Below, piece after piece: positions 1 to 7,397 of a stretch of 15,268 nucleotides of DNA; position 1 is the first letter of the stretch; each line of letters starts with the position of its first letter. The DNA is taken from the NCBI GenBank assembly GCA_934746785.1, contig CAKVFO010000082.1:1-15268 (forward strand). The letters run 5' to 3'. This stretch comes from an uncultured Clostridium sp. (GTDB lineage Bacteria > Bacillota > Clostridia > Clostridiales > Clostridiaceae). The position numbers and the translations under genes are program-made. The notes beneath the pieces are model-generated. The model saw only the letters and a program-made list of their open reading frames with translations. It searched no databases and was not told the origin of the DNA.

Positions 1-735
1 GCCTTATGGGTTCTTAAATTTTTAACCAGCAAGAAGGCAATCTTAAAACTAAGAAGAAAATACTTAAAAATAGACTATTATCTATCAAAAAAAATAATAG
101 GTCTTGGCTTGTCTGGTTTTATAATGGGTATCACAAATAGCCTTGTGCAAATTGTATGCAATATTAATTTATCTATATATGGTGGAGATTTATACATAGG
201 AATAATGACTGTACTTAATTCTATAAGAGAAGTAGTTACAATGCCTGTTTGGGGTATTACAAACGCTGCTCAGCCAGTTATAAGTTTCAATTATGGAGCA
301 CAAAAAATAGAGCGTGTTAAAAAGGGTATTAACTTTATGTCTATAAGCTGTATTGCTTACACCTTTATAATATGGATTATATTAAGACTATTTCCTGAAT
401 TCTTTATAAGTATTTTTAATTCAAGTGAAGATTTAATTAAATATGGTACTATTGCTATGAATATTTATTTCTTCGGATTCTTTATGATGTCATTGCAGTT
501 TTCAGGACAGTCTACTTATCTTTCCTTAGAAAAATCTAAACATGCTATATTCTTTTCCCTTTTCCGTAAGGTTATAATTGTTATTCCATTAACCTTCCTT
601 TTGCCTAAAATTTATGATTTAGGTGTTATAGGAGTATTCCTAGCTGAACCCATTTCAAATTTTATTGGTGGACTCGCCTGTTATTTAACTATGAGATTAA
701 GTATTTATGATAAACTTTCAGAACAAAGTGGCTGA
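1..735 (+). CDS. MATE-family multidrug/cation antiporter, C-terminal part (5' end outside window)
   Basis: The reading frame is open from the first base to the TGA at 733-735, giving about 244 residues against roughly 450 for a full MATE transporter, so the N-terminal half is missing only because of the window edge. What remains is a hydrophobic half-transporter with about six membrane segments separated by short charged loops. It begins with a basic cytoplasmic stretch (SKKAILKLRRKYLK). The segment QPVISFNYGA is characteristic of the MATE family. These proteins export drugs or cationic compounds across the cytoplasmic membrane using Na+ or H+ gradients; the substrate cannot be told from sequence. 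A TTG at 109 could be mistaken for a start, but the frame continues upstream of it without a stop and with family-like sequence. The last residues (SEQSG) are encoded by an unusually GC-rich patch. A bidirectional terminator follows at 780-808. Confidence 0.88.
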   Translation, partial: ALWVLKFLTSKKAILKLRRKYLKIDYYLSKKIIGLGLSGFIMGITNSLVQIVCNINLSIYGGDLYIGIMTVLNSIREVVTMPVWGITNAAQPVISFNYGAQKIERVKKGINFMSISCIAYTFIIWIILRLFPEFFISIFNSSEDLIKYGTIAMNIYFFGFFMMSLQFSGQSTYLSLEKSKHAIFFSLFRKVIIVIPLTFLLPKIYDLGVIGVFLAEPISNFIGGLACYLTMRLSIYDKLSEQSG

Positions 736-754
736 CGCCACGCTCCCTTCGGGA
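728..754. repeat. GC-rich double mini-hairpin at the MATE stop codon
   Basis: Two small inverted repeats lie side by side. GTGGC (728-732) pairs with GCCAC (737-741) across the stop codon, and TCCC (744-747) pairs with GGGA (751-754) around a TTC loop. The patch is far richer in G+C than its surroundings. It may be a remnant of a short interspersed repeat or part of the mRNA 3' end; the sequence does not decide between these. Confidence 0.4.
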
Positions 755-779
755 AACTTAATTGTAAGTAAAAATTTAA

Positions 780-808
780 AAGCATAGGATGCTCAAAATC
801 CTATGCTT
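780..808. terminator. Bidirectional intrinsic terminator between MATE gene and esterase-like gene
   Basis: A perfect 10-bp stem (780-789 with 799-808) closes a 9-nt loop. On the + strand it is followed by a T-rich tract (AATTTCTATTTTC and then seven T's), and on the - strand by TTTAAATTTTT. It therefore fits termination of both the MATE gene and the convergent esterase-like gene ending at 898. Confidence 0.75.
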
Positions 809-858
809 AATTTCTATTTTCTATTTTTTTACTCTAAGGTTATTTTACTCTCTTACTC

Positions 859-878
859 TAAAGAGTATATACTCTTTA
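859..878. repeat. Perfect 20-bp palindrome with flanking TACTCT repeats
   Basis: Positions 859-878 are a perfect palindrome centred on GTATATAC. Copies of TACTCT occur at 830, 846, 854 and 870, with an inverted copy (AGAGTA) at 862, so all starts are separated by multiples of 8 bases. It lies just downstream of the stop codon of the - strand gene ending at 898, where it could be a second 3' hairpin or a protein-binding site. The function is unknown. Confidence 0.45.
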
Positions 879-897
879 AAGATACTTTTTCCAGCTT

Positions 898-2109
898 TTA
901 CTTTATACCTAATAAATACTTTAATCCATCTGCTAAAGTTTCACCCCAACACAAGTAATCATGCCCGCTTCCAAAAGTCTCAAATTTCACTTTGTATCCA
1001 AGTTTCTTAAGTGCCTCACTAAATTCTACATTAGTATCAATCATACTAATTTTAGGTTCTATATCACCTACATTAATATAAAACTTAATCGGCAGCCTTT
1101 CTATAGAAGTAAACTCATTTATCATCCATAACTTATCTTTTGAATTATAATCATCCCTTTTATACCAATATGAACCTGATTGAGATAATACATTTCCAAA
1201 GACATTAGGATATTTTAATGCAGTATATGAAGCTTCTAACCCACCTAAACTATATCCTCCTATTACATTATTTTCTGCTTCACTTGAAATATTATATTTA
1301 TCTCTTATATATTCCATTACTTCACAAGCCAAGAATTTAGTAAAATTGTCATTACATTTTAAATTTTCAGATCTATCTTTACTTGCATTAATAAAAACAG
1401 AAATTATTGGTTGGATTTCTTTCTTTGAAATAAGATTATCTAAAACATTTTGCGCCGATAATATATTTAAGTATTCAAAACCATCATTTAATACCAGAAC
1501 CCCATAAGGTTTTCCCTTTTCAGTATATCCACTGGGTGTATATATAGAAATATCTCTTTCTTCTTTTAATATTTCACTATATATTTTAAACCTTTCTATA
1601 TTACCTTTTAGGGAAGTCAAATCTTCTTTTATCCATACATGTTCCTTAGCTTTTTCTAAAACTACAAACGGAACTGTTCTATATTTGTCACTTATCTTAC
1701 CTGTAAAATTCAATTTATTATGGTTAAACTGATCATCTTCAACATTCTTCCATCTTCTCTCCCAATCATTATTTAAAGGGTCGTCAGGAGAAAATTGATA
1801 GCTAAAACGTATATCTTTTTTTACTTTATAAGCAATATACCATAAATCAGAATTAGGAATCTTATCCATTTTACAATTTTCAAGCTTCCTCATACCTACT
1901 GGAGGTATAAGCACAACATTTTTAAGTTCTGTTTTCTCTCTATATATTATCGTTACTAAAGAATAATCTTCCTCTTGCTTTATATCTTGAATTAATGGAG
2001 TTCCAACCTCCTTTATATAATTCCAAAAATCTATTAGTGCATTATTATTATCTCTTAGTTGTCTTTCTAACTTCTCTATACGTTTATCTTTTATGTATAC
2101 TCTTTCCAT
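898..2109 (-). CDS. Enterochelin esterase-like alpha/beta hydrolase (Fes/IroD type)
   Basis: The 403-residue protein has the two-part layout of Fes-type esterases. An N-terminal beta-rich region (about 45-155, ending in VPFVVLEKAKEH) precedes an esterase-D-like alpha/beta hydrolase domain (about 165-400). The nucleophile elbow is GGYSLGG with Ser287, followed by LSQSGSYWY. The likely catalytic His is His383 in GSGHDYLCW, and the acid is probably Asp349 or Glu351. Family members hydrolyse the ester backbone of ferric enterobactin-type siderophores in the cytoplasm, but many clostridial relatives stand alone and may act on other esters. No siderophore uptake or synthesis genes are nearby, so the substrate is uncertain. 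No signal peptide is visible. The ATG start is well supported by AAGGAGGC (2115-2122) five bases upstream. The gene is monocistronic, divergent from the histidine kinase, and ends before the terminator at 780-808. Confidence 0.82.
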   Translation of the reverse strand: MERVYIKDKRIEKLERQLRDNNNALIDFWNYIKEVGTPLIQDIKQEEDYSLVTIIYREKTELKNVVLIPPVGMRKLENCKMDKIPNSDLWYIAYKVKKDIRFSYQFSPDDPLNNDWERRWKNVEDDQFNHNKLNFTGKISDKYRTVPFVVLEKAKEHVWIKEDLTSLKGNIERFKIYSEILKEERDISIYTPSGYTEKGKPYGVLVLNDGFEYLNILSAQNVLDNLISKKEIQPIISVFINASKDRSENLKCNDNFTKFLACEVMEYIRDKYNISSEAENNVIGGYSLGGLEASYTALKYPNVFGNVLSQSGSYWYKRDDYNSKDKLWMINEFTSIERLPIKFYINVGDIEPKISMIDTNVEFSEALKKLGYKVKFETFGSGHDYLCWGETLADGLKYLLGIK

Positions 2110-2181
2110 ACTCTGCCTCCTTATTATTTTTTAATCACTTTAAACATTCAAGTTATTTTTATCTAATATTAATAAAAATCA

Positions 2182-2210
2182 TTGTCACTACCTCATTATG
2201 ACTGTATAAT
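2182..2210 (+). promoter_or_regulatory. Sigma-A-type promoter of the histidine kinase
   Basis: TTGTCA (2182-2187) and a perfect TATAAT (2205-2210) are separated by 17 bases. The start of transcription would fall near 2217. The promoter overlaps the in-frame TTG at 2182, which argues that translation begins at the ATG at 2245 instead. Confidence 0.75.
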
Positions 2211-2244
2211 TATTTCATATTTTATTAACGAGGTAACTTCAAGA

Positions 2245-3822
2245 ATGTATAAAAACAAGCTAAAAAAATTAACAATTTCATCAATTACTATTTTAACAAT
2301 TATTTATTTAATTAATATTATTTTTACCAACCTTGAAATAAACTTTTACTCAACAAATTTTGTTCTAGCAATAATTTCAATTCCGTGCTGCTTAATATAC
2401 TATAAAATAAATACCAATCCTAATTTATATATGTACATCCTAGTATATATAAGCGTATTCATAGAAAATGCTGGCTTCTGGTTAATAAATTCAAAACCTA
2501 TTTTACCTTATTACATCTATATAGATTACTTTCTACTATTTAGATTATTTCTACATTTATTAATGTTATTTCCTAAAAATAAAATATCTTTCTTTATTAA
2601 GAATAATAAAGAAAATAGTATTATACTAACTATATTAATAAATCTTATTTTTTTGATTTTAAATATTTTTACTAACAACAAATTGCATCTTTATAATCCT
2701 ATAACTTTAGCTATTTTTCGTGCAATAACTTTTTTAACTGCTATAATTACAATATTAATCTTAATGAAAAGAGCTATTAAAACTGAAAACTTTATAGAAA
2801 CAACTTATACCCTTAGTTTAATAATACTTTATCTTAGACTAACTAATATATTTAATGAACCTTTTAAAAACAAACTCACTTTTAATATGTCTAATAGTCA
2901 CTTTTTTGCAGCATTTTTTATAATATTAATTGGATTATATATAGAGATAAATTATATTTTATTAGAAAACACAAAACTTAATGAAGATGTTGAAAATATT
3001 TCAAATCACATTAAAGAAATTAAAGAAGTTGAAAACTTAAGAAGTCAATTCTTTGCAAATCTATCTCACGAATTAAAAACTCCAATAAATATAATTTATT
3101 CAACGGTTCAACTTTTAAACTTGAAAAAAGGGCAATCTATTCCAGACTTCTTAGACAGCTATGAAAAATATGATAAAACTATAAAACAAAATTGCTTTAG
3201 AATGATAAGGTTAATAAATAACCTTGTAGATTTAACAAAAATTGATTCAGGATTTATTTCTACTAATTTCCATAATTATAATATTGTAAATCTAGTTGAA
3301 AATATTTGTATGTCAATCGTTCCTTATTTAGAGAATAAAAATATAAATCTAACTTTTGACACATTAATCGAAGATGTACATATAAAATGTGATTCTGATT
3401 ACATAGAAAGAATAATATTAAATGTATTATCAAATTCAATAAAATTTTCTAATGATAATGGTAATATATTAATCTTTATGGATTGCAATGATGACTATGT
3501 AACAATTAAAGTTACTGATGATGGAATCGGCTTAGATACAGATAAAATCAATTCAATCTTTGAACCTTTTATTCAGGGTGATAAGTCCCTTACTAGAAAA
3601 AAAGAAGGTAGCGGAATTGGATTATCTCTTGTTAAATCTTTAGTTGAGCTACATGATGGTTTAGTATTTTTCAATCCTGATATCAGAGTTGGAAGCGAAT
3701 TAGTAATCAAACTTCCTAATGTTATACTTCCAGATGAAGATATTGATATAACAAATTTCAATGCTGAAGAAAATAATACTCTTTCAAAAATAAATATAGA
3801 ATTTTCTGATATATATGAATAA
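2245..3822 (+). CDS. Membrane sensor histidine kinase without a paired response regulator
   Basis: From ATG 2245 the protein has 525 residues. Residues 10-240 are strongly hydrophobic with about seven or eight membrane segments and only short loops, so the sensor is intramembrane or senses ligands near the membrane. A short linker (about 241-265) leads to the dimerisation/phosphoacceptor domain with the H box FANLSHELKTPIN (His275). The ATPase domain follows: N box ILNVLSNSIKFS (Asn393, Asn397), G1 TDDGIGL (426-430), F box IFEPF (438-442) and G2 GSGIGL (455-460). All residues for autophosphorylation are present. About 35 acidic residues follow the kinase domain. No response regulator lies in the window, so it is an orphan kinase and its partner must be encoded elsewhere. 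The start is chosen from GAGGT (2230-2234) ten bases upstream and from the promoter at 2182-2210. The coding end is inside a long terminator stem. Confidence 0.9.
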   Translation: MYKNKLKKLTISSITILTIIYLINIIFTNLEINFYSTNFVLAIISIPCCLIYYKINTNPNLYMYILVYISVFIENAGFWLINSKPILPYYIYIDYFLLFRLFLHLLMLFPKNKISFFIKNNKENSIILTILINLIFLILNIFTNNKLHLYNPITLAIFRAITFLTAIITILILMKRAIKTENFIETTYTLSLIILYLRLTNIFNEPFKNKLTFNMSNSHFFAAFFIILIGLYIEINYILLENTKLNEDVENISNHIKEIKEVENLRSQFFANLSHELKTPINIIYSTVQLLNLKKGQSIPDFLDSYEKYDKTIKQNCFRMIRLINNLVDLTKIDSGFISTNFHNYNIVNLVENICMSIVPYLENKNINLTFDTLIEDVHIKCDSDYIERIILNVLSNSIKFSNDNGNILIFMDCNDDYVTIKVTDDGIGLDTDKINSIFEPFIQGDKSLTRKKEGSGIGLSLVKSLVELHDGLVFFNPDIRVGSELVIKLPNVILPDEDIDITNFNAEENNTLSKINIEFSDIYE

Positions 3823-3866
3823 AAAAATAGAGAAGAAATTCTCTATTTTTTTATTCATATATATCA
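3807..3866. terminator. Perfect 28-bp inverted repeat, shared terminator containing both stop codons
   Basis: Bases 3807-3834 and 3839-3866 are exact reverse complements around a 4-nt GAAA loop. Runs of seven A's and seven T's sit inside the stem, giving a bidirectional intrinsic terminator with an unusual A/T extension. The last codons and stop of the histidine kinase lie in the left arm. The last codons and stop of the oxidoreductase pseudogene lie in the right arm, so both reading frames end in the same peptide, DIYE. Confidence 0.85.
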
Positions 3867-4384
3867 ACTCTAAATAAATTTAAATCTTCACTTTTCCCTT
3901 TTAAATACAATTCACTAAGAATCATTTCACCTAAGATTCCAAATAATATTCCATTTGCTCCATATCCAAGATCAAACCATAGTTTATCATTATTGGAGTC
4001 TTTTCTTATAAAACCCAAAATACTTTTCTTCTGCTGCTTTTTCATTATATATATCTGGAATAAAGTTGATATCTTCTCCATAAATAATAAGTCTATCTTC
4101 CGGAGTTGTTGTTGTTACACACAAATTTCTATCTGTATTATACTCTTCTTCTATTTCTTTCAGAGCTTTTAATCCTAACCTATAGGACTTAATTACATTT
4201 TCTATGCTTGTATATTGTTCAAGTTCTCTAGCTGTTCCATCTAATTCATAGTGTAATAACGCAGTTGTTATACTTGTACTTCCATAACCTATTATGTTTT
4301 TTTCTAAAATTACACTAAAAATTGCCTTGGAATTTTATTAATTTTAGCAAAAATAGAATCTCCCTGTACAAATTGCAAATTCAT
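3851..4384 (-). pseudogene. Decayed FAD-dependent oxidoreductase (DAO / glycine oxidase-like)
   Basis: Pieces of one DAO-type flavoprotein appear in order in different frames. From about 4316, one frame gives SVILEKNIIGYGSTSITTAL and then ELEQYTSIENVIKSYRLGLK, the region just after the FAD-binding beta strand. It runs directly into a middle segment, TTTPEDRLIIYGEDINFIPD, with most of the substrate domain missing. It stops at LQ after EKYFGFYKK. A second frame then supplies the C-terminal part, KDSNNDKLWFDLGYGANGI, and ends RVDIYE. The N-terminal GxGxxG is absent. Upstream, an ATG at 4384 with AGGAG seven bases before it, encoding KINKIPRQF, may be the original start, but this part is less certain. 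Roughly 150 codons remain of an expected 400 or so. The product cannot be functional. It lies downstream of the purine permease on the same strand and converges with the histidine kinase. Confidence 0.8.
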
Positions 4385-4438
4385 ATAGAAGTCTCCTAAT
4401 TTCATCTCTGTTAAAATTATTATTTCCAAGGCAATTTT
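4318..4438. repeat. 15-bp perfect inverted repeat spaced by 91 bases
   Basis: AAAATTGCCTTGGAA (4318-4332) is repeated in inverse orientation at 4424-4438. Read on the - strand, the repeat begins 13 bases after the permease stop codon and its second arm ends in a TTTTT tract. It could therefore act as a long-loop terminator of the permease, or be the footprint of an insertion or rearrangement at the start of the oxidoreductase pseudogene. No target duplication was found at its ends. Confidence 0.55.
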
Positions 4439-4451
4439 ATATTATTCTAAA

Positions 4452-5774
4452 CTAAATTATAAACTTTAATATAAAGATTATTCCTACAATAACTGTTGTT
4501 AAGCTTACATCTTCTTTTTTTCCTGCTAGTAATTTTAAAACTATATATGATATTACACCAAATACAATACCATCTGAAATACTATAAGTAAGCGGCATCA
4601 TTATTATTGTTAAGAATGCTGGCACTGCTTCTGTATAATCTGTCATATCTATTTCTTTTATTGGTTCAATCATGAATAACCCTACTAATACAAGTGCTGA
4701 ACATGTAACTGCTGAAGTTATACTTGCAAATAGTGGTGCGAAGAATAAAGATAATCCAAACATAGCTGCAGTTGATACTGCTGTAAGTCCAGTTCTTCCT
4801 CCTTCAGCTACTCCTGACGCACTTTCAACATATGTACTTACAGTACTTGTTCCAACACATGCTCCAAAAGTCGTTCCTACAGCATCTGCAAATAATGCTT
4901 TTTTAACATTTGGAACCTTTCCGTTTTCATCTAACATTTTCGCCTTAGTTGCTACCCCTACTAATGTTCCTATAGTATCAAACATATCCATAAATAATAG
5001 AGTAAATAATACTATGAACATATCTAAGGAGAATATGTTATGCCATTCAAACTTCATGAATACTGAGCTTATTGATGGAGGCATACTTACTATACTTCCT
5101 GGCATTGGAGTTACTCCCATTGGAATACCTATTATAGCTGTAATTATCATTCCTATAAATAATGCACCTTTTACTTTTCTAGCTAATAAAACTCCAGTTA
5201 TTAATATTCCTATTATAGCTAAAAGACCTTCACCGCTAGTTATATTTCCAAGAGCAAGAATTGTTCCATTATCCTCTGGATGAATTATTACTCCTGCATT
5301 TTGTAAACCTACAAGTGCTACAAATAAACCAATACCTACTGATATAGCTTTCTTAATATTATCTGGTATAGAATCTACTATAGCTTCTCTAACATTACAT
5401 ACTGTTAAAAGTATAAATATAACCCCTTCTAAAAATACTGCAGTTAATGCAAATTCAAAAGAATATCCCATTCCTATAACAACAGTATAAGCAAAGAATG
5501 CATTAAGTCCCATACCTGGTGCTTGTGCAAATGGAAGTTTTGCGTAAAGTCCCATGATTAAAGTAGCTACTACTGCTGAAAGGGCTGTTGCTGTAAATAC
5601 TGCTCCACTATCCATTCCTGTAGAAGAAAGTATACTTGGATTAACAATCAAAATATACGCCATTGTCATGAATGTTGTTATACCTGCAACAACTTCTGTC
5701 TTTACATTAGTATTGTTTTTTGATAGACCAAAATAATTATCTAATCTATTTTTCTTTTGTGAAAAGTCATTCAT
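4452..5774 (-). CDS. NCS2/AzgA-type purine permease (guanine/hypoxanthine, PbuG-PbuO like)
   Basis: The protein has 440 residues, the normal length for this family, with about 13-14 hydrophobic segments. Diagnostic blocks are all present: VVAGITTFMTMAYILIVNP (28-46), FAQAPGMGLNAFFAY (82-96), a DMFDTIGTL block, and VSTYVESASGVAEGGRTGL, which forms part of the substrate site in this family. Members import hypoxanthine, guanine or adenine by proton symport across the cytoplasmic membrane for salvage. The exact base is not predictable here. AGAGAGGA lies about five bases before the ATG, and a strong promoter with a small palindrome lies at 5813-5841. No purine riboswitch fold was recognised in the 5' leader. 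The gene appears to be transcribed alone, with pseudogenes on both sides. Confidence 0.9.
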   Translation of the reverse strand: MNDFSQKKNRLDNYFGLSKNNTNVKTEVVAGITTFMTMAYILIVNPSILSSTGMDSGAVFTATALSAVVATLIMGLYAKLPFAQAPGMGLNAFFAYTVVIGMGYSFEFALTAVFLEGVIFILLTVCNVREAIVDSIPDNIKKAISVGIGLFVALVGLQNAGVIIHPEDNGTILALGNITSGEGLLAIIGILITGVLLARKVKGALFIGMIITAIIGIPMGVTPMPGSIVSMPPSISSVFMKFEWHNIFSLDMFIVLFTLLFMDMFDTIGTLVGVATKAKMLDENGKVPNVKKALFADAVGTTFGACVGTSTVSTYVESASGVAEGGRTGLTAVSTAAMFGLSLFFAPLFASITSAVTCSALVLVGLFMIEPIKEIDMTDYTEAVPAFLTIIMMPLTYSISDGIVFGVISYIVLKLLAGKKEDVSLTTVIVGIIFILKFII

Positions 5775-5812
5775 TTTTTCCTCTCTCTTTCATCGATTAA
5801 TAATACTTTACT

Positions 5813-5841
5813 ATATTAATATGTATAACGATACATTTCAA
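5813..5841 (-). promoter_or_regulatory. Permease promoter with an embedded inverted repeat (candidate operator)
   Basis: On the - strand TTGAAA (5841-5836) and TAATAT (5818-5813) are spaced by 17 bases. The spacer begins with TGTATCGTTATACA (5835-5822), an inverted repeat of TGTAT/ATACA around four bases. A dimeric repressor bound there would block RNA polymerase, so the palindrome is a candidate operator. The regulator is not identifiable. Confidence 0.6.
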
Positions 5842-5941
5842 GTTTTTTTGTGAATATTTTTTATCTTTTTAACTTTTTATTTCGTTTTTATAAGTATTTA
5901 TGAACATTTAAGAGTTGTTTTCAACGTTATTATTCGTATTT

Positions 5942-7106
5942 TTACACTTCAAGATCAATTTTATCTATCTTATTCTTATAATAATCTTGTTCCTCTTCAC
6001 TGAGACTATGGATATTTTTTCTCAATGATATACACCATTCTTTATCGCAATCTCCTTCCCAATATCGAATATACATATATTTCAATAGCAGCACTTTGTA
6101 TGTTTCTGGAATACTCATAAAAAATACTTGATATTCTTCACTAAACAAACATTCACTTTCCAACATATCTACAATGTCATTTAAAGATTTAAAATTATTC
6201 AATATAATTTCTATTTTTTCCTTCATAGACTTACTATCTCTTATCCTATCAGTATATTCTCTAAACTTAGAATCTTTAAGTTTATTTCCATCTGTATATC
6301 TTATCTTCATCCTCTCTTCTCTATATTTGTAAGTTATAAAGATATTATTCAAAGTATTTTCTTTAATATTCATATATACATAATTAATTTCTTTTTTAAT
6401 TAATAAAATTCCATAATCAATTACTTCATTGTTATTAATATTAAGCTGACTTGCTGATTCTTCAAAGGCTTTAATAAGTCTTAAAATCACTTCATCCCTT
6501 GATAAATCACTTAAATCATTTTGAATTTGCAATATATCATTATCATTAAGAGATAACCCATCTAAATTTTTTCCACATAAAACTCTACCCAAAACATTAA
6601 ACAAAACTAATTGAAAAATATTTATTAAAAGTTCTTCATAATTGCTATCATAGTTTTTCAATAGCATTATTAATTCAGTAGGTTTAAACTTATTACAAAG
6701 TTCACTCTCATAACTTAGTATGCAAATATATTTTTCTATATATTCAATTCCTTTAAACATTAATATATTAATAGGAATCTGATAATCTATAGAGCCTTGA
6801 TTTTCATGAGGTTTAAAAAACATTTCATATTTTGAAAAGAATACTGATAACCCGTATTCTATGGTATCATCATAAGAGTAATTATTAACCATTAACTTAT
6901 TTTCTTTAAGTCTATTAAATAAAACTTTATTCTTTTCAAATTTATTTTTTATTATTTTCTCTCCCTCTTTAAAATAATATACTTTCTAATTCTTTCTTAG
7001 TTAAAATATTATCCTTAACAAGTTCTTCTAGAAGTTTCTTAAAGTATTCATCACTACTTAGATTTTTATCACATAATATTTGAGCTTGAACCAACTTATC
7101 ATTCAT
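5942..7106 (-). pseudogene. DUF6179-family gene, disrupted by an internal frame-changing deletion
   Basis: Two frames carry successive parts of one protein. The N-terminal piece (7106-6969) encodes 45 residues, MNDKLVQAQILCDKNLSSDE to KKELESILF, then a stop. The second piece is open from about 6977 down to 5942 and reads FKEGEKIIKNKFEKNKVLF, then NNYSYDDTIEYGLSVFF, KPHENQGSIDYQI and GIEYIEKYI. This matches the middle and C-terminal parts of DUF6179 as I know the family. The ATG at 6892 is internal and has no ribosome binding site, so the 316-residue frame starting there is not an intact gene. About 100 residues between the pieces appear to be missing. The remaining C-terminal part (about 340 residues) has no further stop, suggesting recent damage or lingering expression. 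It sits 6 bases after the DUF6323 remnant, the usual partner. Family function is unknown. The family assignment is from memory of motif patterns. Confidence 0.7.
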
Positions 7107-7112
7107 AGATTA

Positions 7113-7307
7113 CTAATCCTTTTCATCACTTAAATTCAAATAATCTCTAACACCATTTCTAATATTATCTGCTATCTTATATAATATTCTCCCTTCTAAA
7201 AGTTCTAATGATCCCTGGCAATAGCCATCAAAGAACTTCTTCATTATAGGATAATACATTGTTGTCTAAATTAATATTTTTATTAAATAATTCTATATTT
7301 TTTTCAT
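7113..7307 (-). pseudogene. DUF6323-family gene, disrupted remnant
   Basis: A good ribosome binding site (GGAGG, 7313-7317) precedes an ATG at 7307 followed by seven A's. As written the frame stops after MKKI. One extra A would read MKKNIELFNKNINLDNNV, which looks like a true N-terminus, so a one-base loss in the A run is likely. A second frame then gives the C-terminal part: MKKFFDGYCQGSLELLEG, then RILYKIADNIRNGVRDYL, ending NLSDEKD at the TAG (7113-7115). The central part, roughly 100 of about 160 residues, is missing. The family is of unknown function and commonly precedes a DUF6179 gene, as it does here with a 6-base gap. Confidence in the family name rests mainly on the GSLELL-type C-terminal block and on the neighbour. 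Confidence 0.6.
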
Positions 7308-7397
7308 TTTCGCCTCCAAAGTATTGACTTTATATTTTAAATGTGTTATGTAGTAGCACTTTAGGTTTTTTTAGTCAATATTTTAATAAACATCTAT

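Noticed and set aside
2182..2244. Upstream in-frame TTG start for the histidine kinase
   Set aside because: It has no ribosome binding site and overlaps a 17-bp-spaced TTGTCA/TATAAT promoter, while ATG 2245 has GAGGT at good spacing.
4318..4438. MITE with terminal inverted repeats
   Set aside because: No flanking target duplication was found, and the interior can be read as the start of the broken oxidoreductase gene, so a MITE call is not supported without other copies.
4672..5283. 203-residue + strand frame opposite the permease
   Set aside because: It is antisense to a well-supported permease, has no family resemblance and no ribosome binding site.
5775..5941. Purine riboswitch in the permease leader
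   Set aside because: The conserved loop and junction sequences of the purine aptamer were not found on the - strand; only a promoter and a small palindrome were seen.
5942..6892. Intact 316-residue hypothetical gene
   Set aside because: Family-like sequence continues in frame upstream of the ATG to about 6977, and the true N-terminal fragment lies in another frame, so it is part of a pseudogene.
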